Part shown: positions 60,720 to 64,000 of the stretch, in pieces
How positions within the stretch are numbered: position 1 is the first letter of the stretch
Layout: every line of letters starts with the position of its first letter
Origin: Bacillus sp. HNG
Lineage (GTDB): Bacteria; Bacillota; Bacilli; Bacillales; Bacillaceae_L
Reading direction: 5' to 3'
Assembly (NCBI RefSeq): GCF_003400205.1
Contig: NZ_QUQV01000011.1
Location: forward strand, 1-64,000
DNA length: 64,000 nucleotides
Notes under the pieces: model-generated
Database searches by the model: none
What the model was told of the DNA's origin: nothing
The model's input: the letters and a program-made list of their open reading frames with translations, nothing else
Made by a program: the position numbers and the translations under genes

Positions 60720-61466
60720 TCAATCGATGTTTTTATTTGCGAACTTTTTTGCTCCAATCAGCAAAGAAATAACGGAAATGACGATACCTACAACCCAATA
60801 GTGGTAGTTGAATTGGGCTACGCCATCCAAATAGCTCATTAAGTTATCATTTAACAATGTATTCGGGGCATTTTTGTGTAACTCTCTTAAGCCTGAAAAT
60901 GGACGAAAAACCCTAAACAAGCTCCCAGAAAGACCAAATACAAATAGCAGCACGATAATAATGTAAACCTCTCCAACCTTCAGCATCTTCAACGTGTGGG
61001 CTAGGAAAAATCCACTCAGAACAATTGGTGCCATATTGACACATGCAATTAGAAAATTTCGTACCGACTGATTTTCACCTGTAAACAAGTTCTCACCTAA
61101 CGCAATCATTAAAACTATTCCAACGACACAGGTTAGTAGAAAATAACTTAAAGTCAGGATTAACTTAGACCAGAAGATGATATTTCGAGAAATACCGAAA
61201 GAAATAGACTGCTTTATTAAAGACAAATCTTTGCCAGTGAGAGCTGAATTATAGATAAGCCCAACGATAACAATTAATAATCCGCCACTTATTACATTTG
61301 AATAGAAAAATTTACTAGTCGCATAAGGGAAGTTCGGATCAAACTGTTCAAAAAAATAAAGGGTGGCAGCAGCAGCGATAATCAGTAACAAACAAATTAA
61401 GCCTGTTATATGCGTCCCTTTTTTACGGAGTAGCCGATAACTTTCACTTTTTAGATAATTAATCAT
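60720..61466 (-). CDS. ABC-2 type transporter permease
   Basis: A 248-residue membrane protein with six hydrophobic segments, starting MINYLKSESYRLLRKKGTHIT, the usual amphipathic lead of ABC-2 permeases such as BcrB- or LanE/G-like proteins. It pairs with the ATPase encoded just upstream, whose gene it overlaps by eight bases. Possible roles are export of, or immunity to, a peptide antibiotic. Confidence 0.88.
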   Translation of the reverse strand: MINYLKSESYRLLRKKGTHITGLICLLLIIAAAATLYFFEQFDPNFPYATSKFFYSNVISGGLLIVIVGLIYNSALTGKDLSLIKQSISFGISRNIIFWSKLILTLSYFLLTCVVGIVLMIALGENLFTGENQSVRNFLIACVNMAPIVLSGFFLAHTLKMLKVGEVYIIIVLLFVFGLSGSLFRVFRPFSGLRELHKNAPNTLLNDNLMSYLDGVAQFNYHYWVVGIVISVISLLIGAKKFANKNID

Positions 61467-62379
61467 TTTTATGCCCCTCCTCCACTAATCCTAAGAAGTA
61501 TTCCTCTAAATTCAGTGCTTCGATGCGAAACTCCTTCACCGTCACACCATTATCAACCAAGAGGCGATTAATATCTCCACCGCTCTCTACATGATTTTGG
61601 ATAGAGATAACTTGATTAGGAAGGACTTTAAACTGGATATCTGCATATGCCCGTTCTAATAATTGTGCCACCTTCACTGAATCATCAACGAATAGGAGAA
61701 TGTGTTTCCTACTCTTCTCCTCAAGAGCCTCTTTACTTAAATCCTCAACAATTACACCATTTTTGATAAATACATAACGCGTTGCTAACAGTTTTAATTC
61801 CGTTAAAATATGACTAGAAATTAATATGGTTATTTGTTTTTCCTGATTGAGTTTCATCAATAATTTGCGGATTTCCATAATCCCCTCTACATCCAAACCA
61901 TTGATTGGCTCATCGAGCACTAAACAATCGGGGTTGCTTAAGAGACAAAGGGCAATGCCTAATCGCTGCTTCATCCCCATGGAATAATCTTTAAATCGTT
62001 TTTTCTTTTCGTTTGCTAGATCGACAATTTTCAGTACTTGATAAATACGCTTCTTGTCAACGACACCCCGTTGAATCCGGAAATATTCTAGATTTTGAAC
62101 TGCCGTAAAATCCGGGAAAAATGTAGGTGTTTCAATCATGAAACCCATTCTTTTTTTCTCATACTCTATTTCTTTACCAGATTTCCCAAAGAGCTGAATC
62201 TCCCCAGTTGTTGGCATTAGTTGCCCTGAAAGAATTTTGAATAATGTCGATTTGCCTGCACCATTTTTTCCAATGAGTGCACAGATTTCCCCTTTTTTTA
62301 ATGAAAAATCAAGAGGTTTAAGGACCTCATCCTCCTTAAACTTTTTCGACAATTGATACGTCTTAATAATGGTATTCAT
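61459..62379 (-). CDS. ABC transporter ATP-binding protein (BcrA-like)
   Basis: A 306-residue single ABC ATPase. It has Walker A GKNGAGKST, signature YSMGMKQRLG, Walker B CLVLDEPINGLD and the H-loop ILISSHIL. A C-terminal extension of about 90 residues includes VKEFRIEALNLEEYFLGLVEE, typical of BcrA/antibiotic-transport ATPases. GGAGGAG precedes the ATG. It works with the adjacent permease and with the two-component system of the same operon. Confidence 0.92.
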   Translation of the reverse strand: MNTIIKTYQLSKKFKEDEVLKPLDFSLKKGEICALIGKNGAGKSTLFKILSGQLMPTTGEIQLFGKSGKEIEYEKKRMGFMIETPTFFPDFTAVQNLEYFRIQRGVVDKKRIYQVLKIVDLANEKKKRFKDYSMGMKQRLGIALCLLSNPDCLVLDEPINGLDVEGIMEIRKLLMKLNQEKQITILISSHILTELKLLATRYVFIKNGVIVEDLSKEALEEKSRKHILLFVDDSVKVAQLLERAYADIQFKVLPNQVISIQNHVESGGDINRLLVDNGVTVKEFRIEALNLEEYFLGLVEEGHKND

Positions 62380-62473
62380 CTTTTCGACTCCTCCACTAAA
62401 TTTCTGTTATTTCCAGTTTAGCTTAGAAGTCTTTAAAATCCTTTAAGCAAAACATAAAGAATTCATAAAGAAG

Positions 62474-63154
62474 TCAGATAAGCATAAATCCTACTCCCCA
62501 AATGGTCTTAATATATTCTTCAGTAGTCATTTCGGAAATCTTCTTACGGAGGTTAGAGACGTGAACGCTGATCGTATTATCATCACCATAATAGGTCCCT
62601 TTCCAGATGCTTTCATATATCTCCCTTTTGGAAAGCGCACGCTCAGGATTATTCATGAAAAATGTTAAAATATCAAACTCAGCATTTGTCAGCTGTAGCT
62701 CGTTTTCTTTTAATGTAACAGACCGTTTTTCCGTATTCATTCTAAGCTCTCGCCATCCTATTTCCGCTGATTGCTCCGGGTGAAAACTGGCTTTACGTAT
62801 TTGGACTTCCACTCGGGCCATTACTTCTTCTTGATGAAAAGGTTTGGTTATATAATCATCCGCACCCATTTTCAATACTTGCACTTTATTCTCAATATCG
62901 ACTTTGGCTGAAATGACAATAATTGGAATAGAACTCGTTTCTCTGATTTCTTTTAATAGTTCCTCCCCGCTTTTGCCCGGTAACATCAAATCCAATAAAA
63001 TTAAATCGAACGTATTGTTCTGAAGTTGCAACAAACCTTCTGTGCCCGAATAAGCGGCGACCGGTTCCATGTGTGATTTTTCCAAAATGACACTTAGCAG
63101 TCTACTAATCTCTTGATCGTCTTCAATGATTAAAATGCGTTTTCCTTCATACAT
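62474..63154 (-). CDS. OmpR/PhoB family response regulator
   Basis: A 226-residue response regulator. The receiver domain has ILIIEDDQEI, phosphoacceptor Asp in LILLDLMLPGKSG, and the switch Lys in DDYITKPFHQEE. The DNA-binding wing includes LTNAEFDILTFFMNNPERALSKREIYESIW and TIKTIWGVGFML. Start ATG 63154 with AGGTG six bases upstream. It is the first gene of the operon and separated from its presumed kinase by the two ABC genes. Confidence 0.93.
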   Translation of the reverse strand: MYEGKRILIIEDDQEISRLLSVILEKSHMEPVAAYSGTEGLLQLQNNTFDLILLDLMLPGKSGEELLKEIRETSSIPIIVISAKVDIENKVQVLKMGADDYITKPFHQEEVMARVEVQIRKASFHPEQSAEIGWRELRMNTEKRSVTLKENELQLTNAEFDILTFFMNNPERALSKREIYESIWKGTYYGDDNTISVHVSNLRKKISEMTTEEYIKTIWGVGFMLI

Positions 63155-63262
63155 ACTTATCACCTATTTTTTAATGTGTAGCGTTTTATTAATTTTCATG
63201 GTAGTTATACACTAAAAGACTTACATATTAATTGCATATTATATAAATGATGTGACAATAAG

Positions 63263-63550
63263 TCATTGTTTCTTACCTTTTCGTTCTAAAAGAATAGGTG
63301 CTATATTTACTAAGATAGAAACAATTGTCAAAAACCAAAATGCTCTAGCCATACCTGGAATTACATCCGATAATGCCGCCCAATCTTCCACTTTTACCCA
63401 CCGAGTTAGATAACTGTAATCTGCACAAATTGTTAAAGCTGTAAATGATAATGCCATCGCCATAGCAAGCTTATAATCCTTTCCTGCTTTATACATAAAA
63501 AGATTTATAAAAGTTGTTATTATTGCAATAACCCCAAATATTATCCACAT
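63263..63550 (-). CDS. Small membrane protein (95 aa)
   Basis: A 95-residue protein with three hydrophobic segments (WIIFGVIAIITTFINLFMY; LAMAMALSFTALTICADY; FWFLTIVSILVNIAPILL) and a basic tail RKGKKQ. GGAGG precedes the ATG. I recall similar three-helix proteins as uncharacterised in Bacillus. No operon partner. Confidence 0.65.
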   Translation of the reverse strand: MWIIFGVIAIITTFINLFMYKAGKDYKLAMAMALSFTALTICADYSYLTRWVKVEDWAALSDVIPGMARAFWFLTIVSILVNIAPILLERKGKKQ

Positions 63551-63611
63551 GACTATACCTCCATATATTTTTATTAATGTCGTGTAATAATACTAATGTG
63601 CTTCATCTCAA

Positions 63612-63688
63612 TTTTTTGCATTACTTTGTACAATTACTTCTTCAAAAAGGGTGCTTCTCCTTCTTAAGGGAAGCACCCGTTAGCTTAC
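63612..63688. repeat. Dispersed palindromic repeat, copy R17 (full)
   Basis: An outer end with partial match, ACTTCTTCAAAAA, then the stem GGGTGCTTCTCC-TTCTTAA-GGGAAGCACCC, then GTTAGCTTAC. On the minus strand it follows the GNAT stop codon at 63692 by a few bases and ends in CTTTTTG. Confidence 0.75.
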
Positions 63689-63691
63689 TAA

Positions 63692-64000
63692 TTAAATTTT
63701 CAAAGCCATTCGTACAGTTTTTAAAATATGTCCATCGAATTCATCGTCAAACTCTTTAACAATTTCGAACCCTTTTGCTTCATAAAAAGTCTTTCCTATT
63801 TGATTATCCTTTTCTACATTTATATAAATCTCTTTAACACCATCTAAATTTTTAATTCCTTGTTGTAACAAAGCTGAACCAATTCCTTTACCTTGGTATT
63901 CTGGATAAAGATAAATAGAACCCAATTCAGCTTTTCCATCTTCTCTTACTTGAGAAAAGTTGGCAAAACCAACAACTCTTTACGAATAGATAAATTCACA
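63692..64000 (-). pseudogene. GNAT N-acetyltransferase, 3' part, with in-frame stop
   Basis: The C-terminal part of a GNAT acetyltransferase runs off the window edge. The acetyl-CoA loop IYLYPEYQGKGIGSALLQQG and the final FYEAKGFEIVKEF are intact. Upstream the frame reads VVGFANFSQVREDGKAELG, as expected in this family, but is preceded by TAA (63980-63982) and then by further plausible codons (CEFIYS). Either the gene is broken by a nonsense change or the true frame enters by another route beyond the edge. Confidence 0.6.

Noticed and set aside
1-64000. tRNA/rRNA genes, CRISPR arrays, insertion sequences or phage genes
   Set aside because: No cloverleaf-like or rRNA-like stretch, no regularly spaced direct repeats and no transposase, integrase or phage protein signatures were seen by eye; the dispersed repeats are irregularly spaced and palindromic.

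Overview
The window looks like a chromosomal segment of an endospore-forming Bacillaceae (Bacillus, Neobacillus or Mesobacillus type). The supporting evidence is low GC, strong GGAGG ribosome-binding sites with frequent GTG/TTG starts, CcpA-type CRE boxes, a ydaO-type c-di-AMP riboswitch and a GerP-like spore cluster behind a sigma-K-like promoter. I see no rRNA, tRNA, CRISPR array, transposase or phage gene. Most genes are on the minus strand.

Layout. (1) 0-10.8 kb holds small accessory genes: an FMN reductase divergent from an HxlR regulator, an SDR, two tiny plus-strand genes, a frameshifted lipoprotein, a lipoprotein, an alpha/beta hydrolase, an M3 oligopeptidase, an EamA transporter divergent from a LysR regulator, and a YdeI-like protein. 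(2) 10.9-20.6 kb is one long minus-strand sugar/glycoside operon: two ABC permeases, a binding lipoprotein, a YesMN-type two-component system, a ThuA protein, two Gfo/Idh/MocA dehydrogenases and a TIM-barrel isomerase, behind a CRE. The set suggests oxidation of a glycoside to a keto-sugar and its cleavage. (3) 21.0-21.9 kb has a DeoR regulator that seems to lack its N-terminal helix. (4) 21.9-24.4 kb is a spore-type cluster of two GerPA/PF-like proteins, two Hsp20-like proteins and a GerPC-like protein. (5) 24.5-26.1 kb is a glutamate/dicarboxylate symporter under a c-di-AMP riboswitch. (6) 26.4-43.8 kb is a sugar-acid catabolic island. It has two unrelated aldonate dehydratases, KDG kinase and KDPG aldolase, a DapA-type aldolase, a KDA-dehydratase-like FAH protein with an oxoglutarate-semialdehyde dehydrogenase, a LarA-like epimerase candidate, a 2-hydroxyacid dehydrogenase, a TRAP transporter with two binding proteins, and an IclR regulator. 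Matching palindromes lie at three promoters. (7) 44.2-49.3 kb is an ECF transporter (S, fused A-A', T) with a PHP phosphoesterase, divergent from an RpiR regulator. (8) 49.6-64 kb returns to small accessory genes: SDR, GyrI-like, two methyltransferases, DinB, ornithine cyclodeaminase, GNATs, tiny membrane proteins, several decayed genes, and a response regulator/ABC/histidine kinase operon.

A dispersed palindromic repeat of about 70 bp occurs in about 17 full or partial copies. I found copies only in 0-6.2 kb and 50.7-64 kb, and none in the catabolic middle. Its stem sequence differs between copies while pairing is kept. Read on the minus strand it resembles an intrinsic terminator, and several copies abut stop codons of small minus-strand genes.

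Coordinates and motifs were read by eye. Family names rest on motif recognition, not on database searches.
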